Origin: Bacillus sp. sid0103
GTDB taxonomy: Bacteria > Bacillota > Bacilli > Bacillales_B > DSM-18226
Direction: 5' to 3'
Assembly: GCF_019219025.1 (NCBI RefSeq)
Contig: NZ_JAHUWN010000021.1
Coordinates: 1-64,000 of the forward strand
Length of the DNA stretch: 64,000 bases
Shown piece after piece: positions 35,046 to 44,499 of the stretch. Position 1 is the first letter of the stretch; each line of letters begins with the position of its first letter. Position numbers and translations under genes: made by a program. The notes beneath the pieces are model-generated. The model saw only the letters and a program-made list of their open reading frames with translations. It was not told the DNA's origin and did not search any database.

Positions 35046-36137
35046 TTACAAATGTGTTTGAAATTTTTTTCGTATACTTCCTACAAACCATAGTAAAAGG
35101 GGGATTCCTACCATATTGACCGGAAGGGCAAAATTGATCCAATACTTATTCAAATAGATGAGGCTATACGTAGGGTTAGGAAAGATGACCGATATCCCAA
35201 AAAAGATGGGCACGGTAACCCAGAGCATTTTCCGCCAGTTTTTGATATGGAGCAATTGTGCCGTTCCATAATTGGCTAAAAAGAAGTAAAGCGATAATTT
35301 AATAAAAATACTAAGGATCCAGACTAGAACAGCCAGGATTTCTAAGTTTTGAATAAAATCCATTACCGTAACATAACTGACTGTATCAAATGCAGGGTGA
35401 CGTAGCTTTGATGCAATTTCTGGTCCCAATATCAGTAATACTCCAATAGCTACTGAACTAACAAGCAATGAAGCTACAGCAATTCCCCAAACCGCGCTTT
35501 TTGGGCCCTTTTGGGGATGGTCCATAAACGAGAGGAGCATTAACATCATGACAGACTCCCCAAGAAAAGAGAGCGGAGTTAAGGTACCTTTCATAATTGG
35601 CAGGAATCCCGTATCTGTAAAGATAGGCAGAAAATTGTTATAATTAAAAATGGATACGGATAAAATCAACATAATGAGAACGGATAGGAGTACGATGGGA
35701 CCAAACACTTCACTGCACCGTCCAATCCCTTCAATTCCTCCACTGTAAGTTATATAGATTAGTATCAAAAGCATGGTTAACACTAATATCCATATTGGTG
35801 TAGTTGGAAGAAGTACAATAATGGTAAATTCTGTAAATTCTCTCAAGATTTCACCGATTACAGAAAACCACTGAATAAGATAAACAATTACAATAAGCAT
35901 TCCGAACCACTTGCCAAAAATAAGCTTACTATATTCAACAAGTGTTTTGCCTGGATATAGAAGGGCAGCCCTTGAGGACACGTATACAATCATAATACCT
36001 AAAATTCCGGCCAGGCAATAGCATATCCAAGCATCTTGCTTAGCAACCTGAAAAGTTGGGGAAATGGTAATCAGAATCATATTTCCCGTTTCGAAAGTGA
36101 ACATCAGCCAAAAAATTTGCAGTGCTGAGAGTTTCAT
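35046..36137 (-). CDS. gerKB: Spore germinant receptor subunit B (GerAB/GerKB-like)
   Basis: Inner spore membrane subunit of 363 residues with about ten membrane helices, of the amino acid/polyamine transporter superfamily; in GerA-type receptors this subunit binds the germinant. The start overlaps the stop of the C subunit by ATGA, so the genes are translationally coupled. Gene order A-C-B matches the B. subtilis gerK operon rather than gerA, hence the symbol, although orthology cannot be proved here. The germinant is not readable. Confidence 0.9.
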   Translation of the reverse strand: MKLSALQIFWLMFTFETGNMILITISPTFQVAKQDAWICYCLAGILGIMIVYVSSRAALLYPGKTLVEYSKLIFGKWFGMLIVIVYLIQWFSVIGEILREFTEFTIIVLLPTTPIWILVLTMLLILIYITYSGGIEGIGRCSEVFGPIVLLSVLIMLILSVSIFNYNNFLPIFTDTGFLPIMKGTLTPLSFLGESVMMLMLLSFMDHPQKGPKSAVWGIAVASLLVSSVAIGVLLILGPEIASKLRHPAFDTVSYVTVMDFIQNLEILAVLVWILSIFIKLSLYFFLANYGTAQLLHIKNWRKMLWVTVPIFFGISVIFPNPTYSLIYLNKYWINFALPVNMVGIPLLLWFVGSIRKKFQTHL

Positions 36138-37336
36138 TTTTTGACCCCACTTTCTTTATACAACAATGAGGGCCCATTCATTCCAATATCCGTAATCTTT
36201 ACGTCGGCTTTTACTGTAATCTCTGCCTCTGAAAATTTCTTATCCCAATCATTTTTCAAAGATTTCCATTTTTTTGGATTCTTTCGATGGATCACTTCGC
36301 CAAATCCAAAGATATCCAAGCCGTACTCATTTTGTACTTTTTTTATCGTTTGTTGAACTTGTTTCTGGGCATAAGTTTCGAATTCCTTTTCGCGCTGTTT
36401 AAGATTATTGTGGTACTGAACGTCCAAATTTGAATTACTTTCCCTTAAGGACCCCTCTCCCTTCAAAGTGACTATGAACTTAATCTGATTATGATGACTT
36501 ATGTGCGGTTTAATTTTACTACTAATTCGGTTTAATTGGAGACTAGCATTACTATCCTTTTTTGCAATACTGATCGTAAATTTTTTCAGAATTCCCATTA
36601 CCCAAAGCATATGTTTGTTTTCTTCCATATTCAAAAGTCCCCGCATTTTTAGGTTTTGATCAAAAATTGCAACTCCTGCAACCCGTAGTAGAGGTGGATT
36701 AGCTGATCCCACTTTCCCTGCTTTTTTTCCATTCTGAGAACTGCTGAACTCAAGAACAGGCAGTGTGGGGCGTAGACCGTCACTGTTAGCTGCCGACATG
36801 AAATTTAAGTAAGTCGTGTTCCCTCTTCCTCCCGATTCTTCATGTATACTTAAAGCCGCAGTAGCAGGTGGCTTTTCTAAGGGATTGGTTAGAGAAAGTG
36901 CTTCTTTAGCGGTAGCCCCCTTGATGACAAATATATCCGTTCGCAAACTAACTTCGGGACTCCTTTGATTTGCATCCATCATTTTCTTAAGTCCGCGACG
37001 GGCAAATTGTTCACCGAGAATAATTACACGCCGCTGACCAGTAAACAACTCCCTTGGAAGTTTTAACTGTATGTTATCCAAACAGTCCATTGGATTTTTT
37101 CCACTCGCAGAAATCGTAAAAAAACCCTTTTCTGTCGCTCCTCCAGATCCGCCTTGGGTTTGCATATTAGAAGGAATGACAATTTGACCGCTTATTTCTA
37201 CTCCGTTATTTTTTGCACTATCATAGCCTGAAGCCAGCCATATCGCCCGTTCATTTAATTCTTTGCTATCCCAGCATCCTGAAATGAAAAAGAAAGAAAA
37301 ACAAAATACTAAATGAAGAATGTTCTTTTTCTTCAA
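36134..37336 (-). CDS. gerKC: Spore germination lipoprotein, subunit C (GerAC/GerKC-like)
   Basis: Ger(x)C-family lipoprotein of 400 residues. The lipobox FISGCWDSKELNERAIW gives a lipidated Cys near residue 21 and the conserved CWDxxELxxR start. The middle holds GQRRVIILGEQFARRG and the end FGFGEVIHRKNPKKWKSLKNDW, both typical. Coupled by 4-base ATGA overlaps to both neighbours. It sits on the outer face of the inner spore membrane with subunits A and B. Confidence 0.93.
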   Translation of the reverse strand: MKKKNILHLVFCFSFFFISGCWDSKELNERAIWLASGYDSAKNNGVEISGQIVIPSNMQTQGGSGGATEKGFFTISASGKNPMDCLDNIQLKLPRELFTGQRRVIILGEQFARRGLKKMMDANQRSPEVSLRTDIFVIKGATAKEALSLTNPLEKPPATAALSIHEESGGRGNTTYLNFMSAANSDGLRPTLPVLEFSSSQNGKKAGKVGSANPPLLRVAGVAIFDQNLKMRGLLNMEENKHMLWVMGILKKFTISIAKKDSNASLQLNRISSKIKPHISHHNQIKFIVTLKGEGSLRESNSNLDVQYHNNLKQREKEFETYAQKQVQQTIKKVQNEYGLDIFGFGEVIHRKNPKKWKSLKNDWDKKFSEAEITVKADVKITDIGMNGPSLLYKESGVKK

Positions 37337-38916
37337 TCATCTCTTCCCCCTTTTTTCGGACTCGGCTTTTGTCCAGGAGGAATCCGTGGTTTATTACTGC
37401 CAAAAGTAAAAATTGGACCAAACTGCATGGCCCATCGAGGCGACCTGAATAAAGTGCTCTTTAAATCCCGGGGAATCTGTGGGGCCACAGGAGTAAAATA
37501 TGGAACCCCAAAAGAGCGGAGATTGACAAGATGAATGGTCAGCATTATAAAGCCCAGTGTGGTACCGTATAAACCAAAGATTCCAGATAAAATCAGCATG
37601 GCAAATCGAACGAGCCTAAGCGCAGTTCCAAGATTGTAACGTGGAATTGAAAACGAGGCAATTCCGGTTGTAGCTACGACAATGACCATGGGGGCAGACA
37701 CGATACCTGCTTGTACAGCTGCCTGTCCGACGACAAGAGCTCCAACAATACTGACCGCTGAACCGACCGCTCTTGGCAGTCGAATCCCAGCCTCCCGTAA
37801 CCCTTCAAACACAAATTCCATAATCAAGGCTTCAATGATGGCTGGGAACGGGACACCCTCTCGAGCTGACGCTATACTAATAAGGAGTTTAGTGGGTATT
37901 AGTTTTGGATGATAGGTTGAAAGCGCGACATATAAAGATGGTAAAAAGAGAGTCATAATAAACAAAACATAACGAACAAACCGGATGAAATTGGTATAGA
38001 AAAAACGTTCATAGTAATCCTCAACCGACTGAAGTCCATCCCAAAATGTCATTGGAGCAATGAGGACAAACGGAGTATTATCGACGAGAATCGCGACTTT
38101 TCCTTCCAGTAAGTTGGCCACAACAATATCAGGCCTTTCCGTATTTTGAATTTGCGGGAATGGCGAAAATGGCATGTCCTCAATAAATTCCTCTATATAC
38201 TCAGATTCTAGTATCGCGTCAATTTTAATACGGCCCAACCTTTTACGTACCTCTTCCAATAGTGAATCCTGAGCAATTCCCTCAATATAAGCAATAACAA
38301 CATCGGTTTGAGAAAGATCGCCAATCGAGAGAGGCTCCAATTTCAGTCTTGTGCTGCGGATTCTTCTGCGGAGAAGGGTGGTATTTGTCCGGATTAATTC
38401 TGTAAATCCATCTCTTGGGCCTCTAATGGTGATTTCTGTTGCCGGTTCTTCCACATTCCGCATTTCAAATTCTGTTAAACTGACAAGTAATGCTTCTGAT
38501 TCACCTTCTAATAATATTCCGACATTCGCCTTCAAGACCCCATTAACCAGTTCGTTAATCTGTGAAACAGTTTTAACAGGAGTGGCAGATAAAAGCTGTT
38601 TCTCCATGATTTGTACAATCGATCGAATTTCACCTATATCGTTGGGAAGCCCCTCAAATACCATCGGTTTGAACAGCATATTCTCCAGAGTTTTTGTGTC
38701 AGTTAACCCCTCTATATAAATAAGAAGAATTTTAGGTTTGCCAGTTATATAGATAGGACGAATGATAAAGTCAGCGCAATTTTGAAACATATCTTTTAAA
38801 ATTTGCTCGTTTTCCGAAAGATCCGAACTGAACGGTTCGATCGTTTCTTCTCCAGGAGACAGTGAAATAATTTTCTTCCATTCGTCTAACTTTTTTCGTT
38901 TGCGGAACCGAACCAT
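37333..38916 (-). CDS. gerKA: Spore germinant receptor subunit A (GerAA/GerKA-like)
   Basis: 527 residues: a hydrophilic N-terminal half (about 1-260) and a membrane half with five or six helices. Family stretches are ADFIIRPIYI, EGESEALLVSLTEFEMRNVEEPATE, IRGPRDGFTE and PFPAIIEALIMEFVFEGLREAGIRLPRAVGSA; the C-terminus is Pro/Lys-rich. The ATG at 38916 is preceded by AAAGGGG; the frame continues to 38976 without RBS. A TGCATA at 38970-38975 (minus strand) may be the -35 of a sigma-G promoter, expected for germination receptors, but the -10 match is poor. First gene of the operon. Confidence 0.93.
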   Translation of the reverse strand: MVRFRKRKKLDEWKKIISLSPGEETIEPFSSDLSENEQILKDMFQNCADFIIRPIYITGKPKILLIYIEGLTDTKTLENMLFKPMVFEGLPNDIGEIRSIVQIMEKQLLSATPVKTVSQINELVNGVLKANVGILLEGESEALLVSLTEFEMRNVEEPATEITIRGPRDGFTELIRTNTTLLRRRIRSTRLKLEPLSIGDLSQTDVVIAYIEGIAQDSLLEEVRKRLGRIKIDAILESEYIEEFIEDMPFSPFPQIQNTERPDIVVANLLEGKVAILVDNTPFVLIAPMTFWDGLQSVEDYYERFFYTNFIRFVRYVLFIMTLFLPSLYVALSTYHPKLIPTKLLISIASAREGVPFPAIIEALIMEFVFEGLREAGIRLPRAVGSAVSIVGALVVGQAAVQAGIVSAPMVIVVATTGIASFSIPRYNLGTALRLVRFAMLILSGIFGLYGTTLGFIMLTIHLVNLRSFGVPYFTPVAPQIPRDLKSTLFRSPRWAMQFGPIFTFGSNKPRIPPGQKPSPKKGGRDD

Positions 38917-39115
38917 TATTGGGCACCCCTTTAATTCACTATGTATATTTTTCCAACTAAAGAGGTTTATATGCACTTCTGCTGAGGATAAGATGCAATA
39001 TTTTACAATTATAAAAAAGTGGCTAGTCCTTAATTCACTCTAGACTGTGGATGCATGTTTTTGCTAAGAATAGAATAAAATCGAAAAAGGACAATTCCCT
39101 GGAAAGGTGATCAAA

Positions 39116-39949
39116 GTGAAAGAAATTACCTTTAAAGCATTTGCTGTCACCCATGAAATTGACTTGAATAAAATTGCCATCCATTGCGGGATTCCAAAAA
39201 AATTCACCTGGGAACAGCCTTTAATCCTGAGAGGCGCTATTCTAGAATCAATCCTCCATAACTATGTAGACGATTCGCAAATGGTACTAGTCTTTTCCTT
39301 TGGCAGCATCGTCTTCATTAATCACTCCTGCGAAGATGAGATTAACAGTTTATTGCACTACATCCATTCCTTTGAACCGGACTTTGAGATTGAACATGCG
39401 GACAGATATAGCGACGACTACTGCCTTCATATCACTGAAACCGAGAACCTTGAATTGACCGATGAATATGTGGTTGTGCCTGAGTATGAGGAGTTTTACC
39501 CTGAATTGATTTCTACGGTCATAGCTAAATCGGTCGCGCTTGAGAAAACGGAGGAACAACTTGGGAAGATCCACGACAAACTTGAAACCATGATTGACAG
39601 GCTTGAGAAAGGCAAACTGCGGATTGGCAACAAGGAGCTTGCCCGGACCACCGCGAAAATCGTCCGTCATGAGTATAATACCCTTGCTTATATCATGATT
39701 TTGGATAAGCCTGATATTACCTGGACGAGTAGCACAGCCAGCGAGTTTTACGACAGGATGGTGGTGTTTTTCGAGTTGAATGATCGTTATAAAATTTTGA
39801 AAAGCAAAACGGATATTTTGTATAACATCATGGATGGTTTTTCTACTATCAGCCATTCAATCCGGGGACTTTTCGTGGAATGGATTATCGTAACACTTAT
39901 CGTGGTTGAGATCGTCCTGACAGTTTTGGAAATTGGCGGTTGGTTGTAA
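39116..39949 (+). CDS. RMD1/DUF155-family protein
   Basis: 277-residue protein of the RMD1 (YagE/DUF155) family known from yeast mitochondrial and bacterial proteins. The N-terminal domain has the family wording FSFGSIVFINHS and a helical second half ends in a membrane anchor (EWIIVTLIVVEIVLTVLEI). The GTG at 39116 is preferred over the GTG at 39107 since AAAGG lies 8 bases before the former. It is divergent from the germination operon. Molecular function is unknown. Confidence 0.82.
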   Translation: MKEITFKAFAVTHEIDLNKIAIHCGIPKKFTWEQPLILRGAILESILHNYVDDSQMVLVFSFGSIVFINHSCEDEINSLLHYIHSFEPDFEIEHADRYSDDYCLHITETENLELTDEYVVVPEYEEFYPELISTVIAKSVALEKTEEQLGKIHDKLETMIDRLEKGKLRIGNKELARTTAKIVRHEYNTLAYIMILDKPDITWTSSTASEFYDRMVVFFELNDRYKILKSKTDILYNIMDGFSTISHSIRGLFVEWIIVTLIVVEIVLTVLEIGGWL

Positions 39950-40022
39950 ATAAGGCTAGGTTGCCACGAGTCATCTAGGAATACTTAAAGAAATGCGAAA
40001 AATGCCATAAATAACAAAAGAA

Positions 40023-40044
40023 ACCCAGCGGATTCATGCTGGGT
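40023..40044. terminator. Bidirectional terminator
   Basis: ACCCAGC/GCTGGGT stem with an 8-nt loop, T-rich on both sides, between the convergent RMD1-like gene and bioB. Confidence 0.7.
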
Positions 40045-40080
40045 GTCTTTTGCTGTGATTTGATATTAGAATCAACTCGT

Positions 40081-41079
40081 CTACTTTAAGCTTGCTTTCA
40101 TCTCTTCTACGGATTCAACCTCAAATCCTAAATCAAGTAACATTTTGTGATCTTCCGTTTCATCTTGTCCAGTAGTGGTTAAGTAATCACCGACAAAGAT
40201 AGAATTGGCTGCATACAGACCTAATGCTTGCAGTGAGCGGAGGTTGACTTCTCGGCCTCCGGAAATTCGAATTTCCTTTTTTGGATTGATAAACCGAAAT
40301 AACGCCAATACCTTTAAACAATAAAGTGGGTTTAATTCTTTTACGCCTTCTAGTGGTGTACCATCTATCGCATGTAAGAAATTAACCGGAATTGAATCCG
40401 CATCAAGAGCTTTTAAGCTGTTAGCCATATCGACTACATCTTGCTTTGTCTCCTTCATCCCTACAATGACACCTGAACATGGAGACATTCCGTATTCTTT
40501 TACCGTTTCCACCGTATTGACTCGATCTTCGTATGTATGTGAAGTTGTGATGTTAGCATGATTGCTTGCAGATGTATTGAGATTATGATTGTAACGATCT
40601 ACCCCGGCTTCTTTTAATCGCTTTGCTTGCTCAGGTTTTAACAGCCCTAGACAGGCACAAACTTTCAATCCATATGTTTCTTTTATTTCTTTTACTGCGT
40701 CCACAACGTGATCTACATCTTTATTAGATGGCCCTCTACCACTAGCAACAATACAGTACGTCCCTATATTTAAATCATATGCACGCTTTGCTCCTTCAAG
40801 TATCGTATCCTTATCCACCATTCTGTAAGAATTAATCGGTGCTGTCGAAATCGAAGATTGAGAGCAATAGCCACAATTTTCCGGACAGAGTCCAGATTTC
40901 GTATTCATGATCATATTAAGCTTTACTTTTTTCCCATAATAGCGTTTTCTAATTTGAAAAGCAGCATGCATGAGTAGCAGTACGTCATCATCAGGACATT
41001 CTAAAATTGAAAGGGCCTCCTGATTGGTTACTTCCACCCCATCTAACACACGATCTGCAAGTTCCATCCATTTATTCAT
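40081..41079 (-). CDS. bioB: Biotin synthase
   Basis: Radical-SAM enzyme inserting sulfur into dethiobiotin. 332 residues with the CxxxCxxC cluster ligands Cys65, Cys69 and Cys72 in GLCPENCGYCSQSS, the ASGRGPSNKDVDHV and NHNLNTS segments, and the RISGGREVNLR motif whose Arg coordinates the second, sacrificial cluster. GGAGGG precedes the ATG. It stands alone with no other bio gene in the window, under its own promoter and a BirA operator, so it is biotin-repressed. Confidence 0.97.
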   Translation of the reverse strand: MNKWMELADRVLDGVEVTNQEALSILECPDDDVLLLMHAAFQIRKRYYGKKVKLNMIMNTKSGLCPENCGYCSQSSISTAPINSYRMVDKDTILEGAKRAYDLNIGTYCIVASGRGPSNKDVDHVVDAVKEIKETYGLKVCACLGLLKPEQAKRLKEAGVDRYNHNLNTSASNHANITTSHTYEDRVNTVETVKEYGMSPCSGVIVGMKETKQDVVDMANSLKALDADSIPVNFLHAIDGTPLEGVKELNPLYCLKVLALFRFINPKKEIRISGGREVNLRSLQALGLYAANSIFVGDYLTTTGQDETEDHKMLLDLGFEVESVEEMKASLK

Positions 41080-41125
41080 CTTTATCCCTCCATTTTATTT
41101 CTTTTTCTGATAGGTTCTTCACTAA

Positions 41126-41156
41126 TTGTAAACTTAAATAAATTTTTAGTTAACAA
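41126..41156. promoter_or_regulatory. BirA operator of bioB
   Basis: TTGTAAAC-N15-GTTAACAA. This differs by one base from the TTGTTAAC-N15-GTTAACAA operator bound by biotinyl-AMP-loaded BirA in Firmicutes. It lies just downstream of the -10 box. Confidence 0.9.
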
Positions 41157-41160
41157 TTAA

Positions 41161-41189
41161 ATAATAGATTCATATAATTATTCTGTCAA
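41161..41189 (-). promoter_or_regulatory. Sigma-A promoter of bioB
   Basis: Minus strand TTGACA (41189-41184), 17-base spacer, TATTAT (41166-41161). Confidence 0.85.
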
Positions 41190-41230
41190 TAACATTTGGG
41201 AATATATTGTAATCAATATAAAACACAAAG

Positions 41231-41266
41231 AAACACACGGCATATTATCTAAAATGCCGTGTGTTT
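41231..41266 (-). terminator. Terminator after the MFS transporter gene
   Basis: 13-bp stem AAACACACGGCAT/ATGCCGTGTGTTT with a 10-nt loop, followed on the minus strand by CTTTGTGTTTT. Confidence 0.7.
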
Positions 41267-41339
41267 TCGTATAAGTTAACATTTGCAACCGCTAAAGTGA
41301 CCCTGTTTAGATGTCTCCGCTTTTACTGCAAATCCACCA

Positions 41340-42650
41340 TTAGCTCTGCACCTGATTAACAGTTAATACGTTAGCTAAATTTTCCGACTTCTTAGGACGG
41401 ACGCCAGCCCATACTAGTCCGCCAAAAACAAGAAGGACCAATCCGCAAACCTGGAATGAATGGTGGAAGCCTGTTGCTGGACTGGATGAATGTTGAACAA
41501 GGTAGCCTGTCACATATGGTCCAACTATTCCGCCCAAGGAGGTTAACGCCATAAACCAGCCTTGAATTTTCCCTTGATGCTTTTTCGCTACTAACTCTAC
41601 TAATATTGCAGGCCCAAGTACTAATGTAATACAACCAAATGTTAAACCGAGTGATAAGAAAACAATGGCCAAGATGTTGGAAGTGACCATTGTGCCAAGA
41701 ACATAGCACGCCGCTCCTGCCAGCAAAACAGGTCCTAGAACAAACACTCGTCCTATTACCACACTCTTTGTTTTATAAAAAAGACGGTCAGATAAAGTGG
41801 AAAAGACGATTTGTGAAACGGTAATTAGAATCCAAGGTAATGCAACTACAATCTGTAATTGTTCAGCACTTAATTTACGAACATTCTCGAGATAATTTGG
41901 CAGCCAGTTTAGTCCAATGGTAAAGGACCAATAGGTTGCAAAACCGCATAAAGCAATGAGGATGAAATTTTTAGAAAATAGAATAGAAGTGAACTTTGAT
42001 TCCTCTTGTGAGACCGCTTGTTCCAGCCCGCCTTTTTCTCCTGAAACTTCCACTTCAAAATTCTTTTTCTCTTTCACAAGCGATAACCAGGCAATAACCC
42101 AAATGACGCCTACAATCCTCGTTGCAATGAACGCAGCACGCCAACCCTCTGTTAAGATGATATGCATTAAAATTGGTGCTGAAATCGCAACCCCAAGAGG
42201 ACCACCGACAGATACGAGTGTTAAACCAATTCCAAGTCTCTCTTTTGGAAGATACTTGGATGCTGCGGTCATGGCTAATGAATAGGAAGGTCCTTCCCCC
42301 GCACCTAAAATGATTCTAGTAATTAACAAGTAAGTAAAACTAGATACAAACACGGTGGAAAACTGAATAAGAGCCCAAATGACTGCCATTCCGGCAATCA
42401 CCTTTTTTGTCCCGACTTTGTCTGCTAGTGCCCCGACAAGAACAGCAGAAATCGAATATAATAAGAAGAAAACACTCCCTACCACACCCCACTGTTCCGC
42501 ACTTAATCCCAGTTCTTTCATGATTGGGACCGATGCAAACCCGATAATTGCTTTATCCGCATTACTAATGACCGTTAATAAGAATAATAGTGCGATTACC
42601 GTCCATGTCATTTTTGACATGCCGGTACCTTTTGTTTTCTTGTGACCCAT
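41340..42650 (-). CDS. MFS transporter, probably for an aromatic acid
   Basis: Twelve-helix major facilitator protein of 436 residues. The loop between helices 2 and 3 carries the GALADKVGTKKV signature, helix 4 begins RIILGAGEGPSYSLAMTAASKYLP, a pattern of the anion:cation symporter subfamily, and a central cytosolic loop is charged. It is the last gene after the hydratase (21-base gap), so it most likely imports the substrate of the meta-cleavage pathway. The ATG follows GGGGAGG. The subfamily also imports sugar acids, so the aromatic assignment rests on context. Confidence 0.87.
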   Translation of the reverse strand: MGHKKTKGTGMSKMTWTVIALLFLLTVISNADKAIIGFASVPIMKELGLSAEQWGVVGSVFFLLYSISAVLVGALADKVGTKKVIAGMAVIWALIQFSTVFVSSFTYLLITRIILGAGEGPSYSLAMTAASKYLPKERLGIGLTLVSVGGPLGVAISAPILMHIILTEGWRAAFIATRIVGVIWVIAWLSLVKEKKNFEVEVSGEKGGLEQAVSQEESKFTSILFSKNFILIALCGFATYWSFTIGLNWLPNYLENVRKLSAEQLQIVVALPWILITVSQIVFSTLSDRLFYKTKSVVIGRVFVLGPVLLAGAACYVLGTMVTSNILAIVFLSLGLTFGCITLVLGPAILVELVAKKHQGKIQGWFMALTSLGGIVGPYVTGYLVQHSSSPATGFHHSFQVCGLVLLVFGGLVWAGVRPKKSENLANVLTVNQVQS

Positions 42651-42671
42651 ATAGGACCTCCCCGATTTTAT

Positions 42672-43463
42672 TTATTCAAAACTCACTTCTACTTTCCCTA
42701 TCCTTGTAAAACCAGCTGTGAATCGATCACCTTTTTGGGCAACAATGGCAGCTGAAAGTGCCCCTGATAAAATGACTTCTCCTGCTTTCAGGGCAACATT
42801 ATACTCTGATAATTTATTGGCCAGCCAGGCCACACATGTTGCAGGATGACCTAATACATCAGCACCATATCCTGTATTCATTAATTCACCATTTCGAAAA
42901 AGGTTCATTTCGACTTGGGTTAAATCGTTATCGGCAACGGAAATCCGTTCATTCCCAAGTACATAAAGACCGCATGAAGCATTATCTGCAATCGTGTCTT
43001 GTAATTTAATCCGCCAATCAACAATTCGGCTGTCGACAATTTCTAAAGCAGGAACCAGATAATCTGTTGCCTCTAATACATCCTCCAGTGTCACATTTGG
43101 ACCATTTAGGTCTTTACGGAGGACAAAGGCAAGTTCCGCTTCTACCTTTGGCTGAAAAAGCTGGTCCAATTGAATGATGCCATTATTCGGTACTTCCATA
43201 TGTTCCAATAAATGACCGTAATCCGGCTGATCAACCCCCAACAACTTCTGCATGGCGTGAGAGGTTAATCCAATTTTCTTGCCGACAATGCGATGACCGG
43301 CTTGTAGTTTTTGGTCAATCGCTTTGATTTGTACATGATAGGCCTCATCAATGGTTAGATCCGGATACAAATCCGTAAGTGGAGAGACCATTTTCTGTTC
43401 TCTTTCTGCTTGAATCAAATGCTCATAAGCCTCATTGACGCGTGGAATTACTTGGTTACGCAT
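42672..43463 (-). CDS. mhpD: 2-keto-4-pentenoate hydratase (MhpD-like)
   Basis: Adds water to 2-hydroxypenta-2,4-dienoate to give 4-hydroxy-2-oxovalerate, after C-C bond hydrolysis. 263 residues of the FAH/hydratase fold. Conserved stretches: VGKKIGLTSHAMQKLLGVDQPDYG, the metal ligands in QPKVEAELAFVL and EIVDSRI, and GEVILSGALSAA. A related fold member is oxaloacrotonate decarboxylase, but the neighbours are those of a hydrolytic meta branch. A long terminator-like hairpin lies upstream, so it may have partly separate expression. Confidence 0.87.
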   Translation of the reverse strand: MRNQVIPRVNEAYEHLIQAEREQKMVSPLTDLYPDLTIDEAYHVQIKAIDQKLQAGHRIVGKKIGLTSHAMQKLLGVDQPDYGHLLEHMEVPNNGIIQLDQLFQPKVEAELAFVLRKDLNGPNVTLEDVLEATDYLVPALEIVDSRIVDWRIKLQDTIADNASCGLYVLGNERISVADNDLTQVEMNLFRNGELMNTGYGADVLGHPATCVAWLANKLSEYNVALKAGEVILSGALSAAIVAQKGDRFTAGFTRIGKVEVSFE

Positions 43464-43492
43464 TGAAAAAACCTCTTTTCTTTAAAAATCTA

Positions 43493-43567
43493 CGAAAAAA
43501 AGCACTATTCAAAGATTCAGCGTTTTAAACTATCAGCTTTTGAATCAATTAAATAGTGCTTTTTTCG
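43493..43567. terminator. Bidirectional terminator-like hairpin within the aromatic operon
   Basis: Arms of about 15 bp, CGAAAAAAAGCACTATT and AATAGTGCTTTTTTCG, with an inner GATTCA/TGAATC stem. T-runs occur on both strands. It divides hydroxylase-to-hydrolase from hydratase-MFS. Confidence 0.75.
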
Positions 43568-43582
43568 TCTTCCACCGACGTC

Positions 43583-44479
43583 TTACTTATTCGTTACGAG
43601 TTTGGCATCCTCGAGATTTTCCCTACTATTTTTTAGAAGGAAATCCGTTAATACATGGTTAAACTCTTCTGGTTTTTCCCATTGTGGCCAATGCCCGGCA
43701 TCTTTTATGACCACTAATTCACTATTGGGGATCATATCTTGAATCGGTTTCGCCTCCTCCACTGATGAAGTTGGATCATGGTCCGTCCAAGCCAGCAAAG
43801 TTGGCACGTTAATTTTGCCGCACCATGATGAATCCCAACTGTATAACTTTCTTACATCAATATCTTGAAGGCAAACAATATGATGAACGGCTTCTTGATA
43901 GGATGGCTGCGTGTATATTTTATAGCGTGATTCGATTAATTCTTCAGTCACTTGGCTTTTATCAAACATTAACCACTCAAGTCGAGTTTTCACATTTTCA
44001 TAGTTTGCCTCAAGAACGGCTTTTAACGTCGAATCCTTCAGCTTTTTCATGACCTCAGGCTTGTTGTTTACATTTCCAGGCGTGTTTAGTACCATTGCTT
44101 TCACATACTGTGGATGTTCCGCTGCAAACCAAGCCGCCACCCATCCTCCTAACGATTCACCTGAAAGATATACGTTTGATAGATGCAACGCCTGAATAAC
44201 GCCTAATAAATGCTCGCTATAATAGTCAATTCCGTATGGGCGATCAGGTTTTGCTGTATAGCCGTGTCCAACCATATCGATACAAATGACGCGAAAATGC
44301 TTACTTAGCCCTTTCATATTCCTGGCATAGGCTTCAATATGGCCGCCAGTCCCATGAAGCAAAATGAGCGGTTCCCCCGTTCCAGCTTCCAGCACTCTTG
44401 TTTTGATTCCGTTCGCATCGACATAATAAAGTTTGAATTCTATATCGGATAATTCTGTCCAGATTGTCATTTCAATCAC
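43583..44479 (-). CDS. Alpha/beta hydrolase, meta-cleavage product hydrolase (MhpC-like)
   Basis: Splits the C-C bond of a ring-fission product to hydroxypentadienoate and an acid. 298 residues. Nucleophile Ser in YLSGESLGGWVAAW, oxyanion loop ILLHGTGGHIEAY, acid Asp in AWTDHDPT and His in IKDAGHWPQWEKP, close to MhpC/BphD-type hydrolases. The start is uncertain: the GTG at 44479 sits 3 bases after GGGAG and the ATG at 44470 sits 12 bases after it. It follows the dioxygenase by 20 bases. Adjacent genes rule out a general esterase role with fair certainty. Confidence 0.87.
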   Translation of the reverse strand: MIEMTIWTELSDIEFKLYYVDANGIKTRVLEAGTGEPLILLHGTGGHIEAYARNMKGLSKHFRVICIDMVGHGYTAKPDRPYGIDYYSEHLLGVIQALHLSNVYLSGESLGGWVAAWFAAEHPQYVKAMVLNTPGNVNNKPEVMKKLKDSTLKAVLEANYENVKTRLEWLMFDKSQVTEELIESRYKIYTQPSYQEAVHHIVCLQDIDVRKLYSWDSSWCGKINVPTLLAWTDHDPTSSVEEAKPIQDMIPNSELVVIKDAGHWPQWEKPEEFNHVLTDFLLKNSRENLEDAKLVTNK

Positions 44480-44499
44480 TCGCTCCCTTTTTTTAATTG

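Noticed and set aside
39350..39856. 168-residue minus-strand ORF
   Set aside because: Antisense shadow of the RMD1-like gene; the plus frame has the family motifs and RBS.
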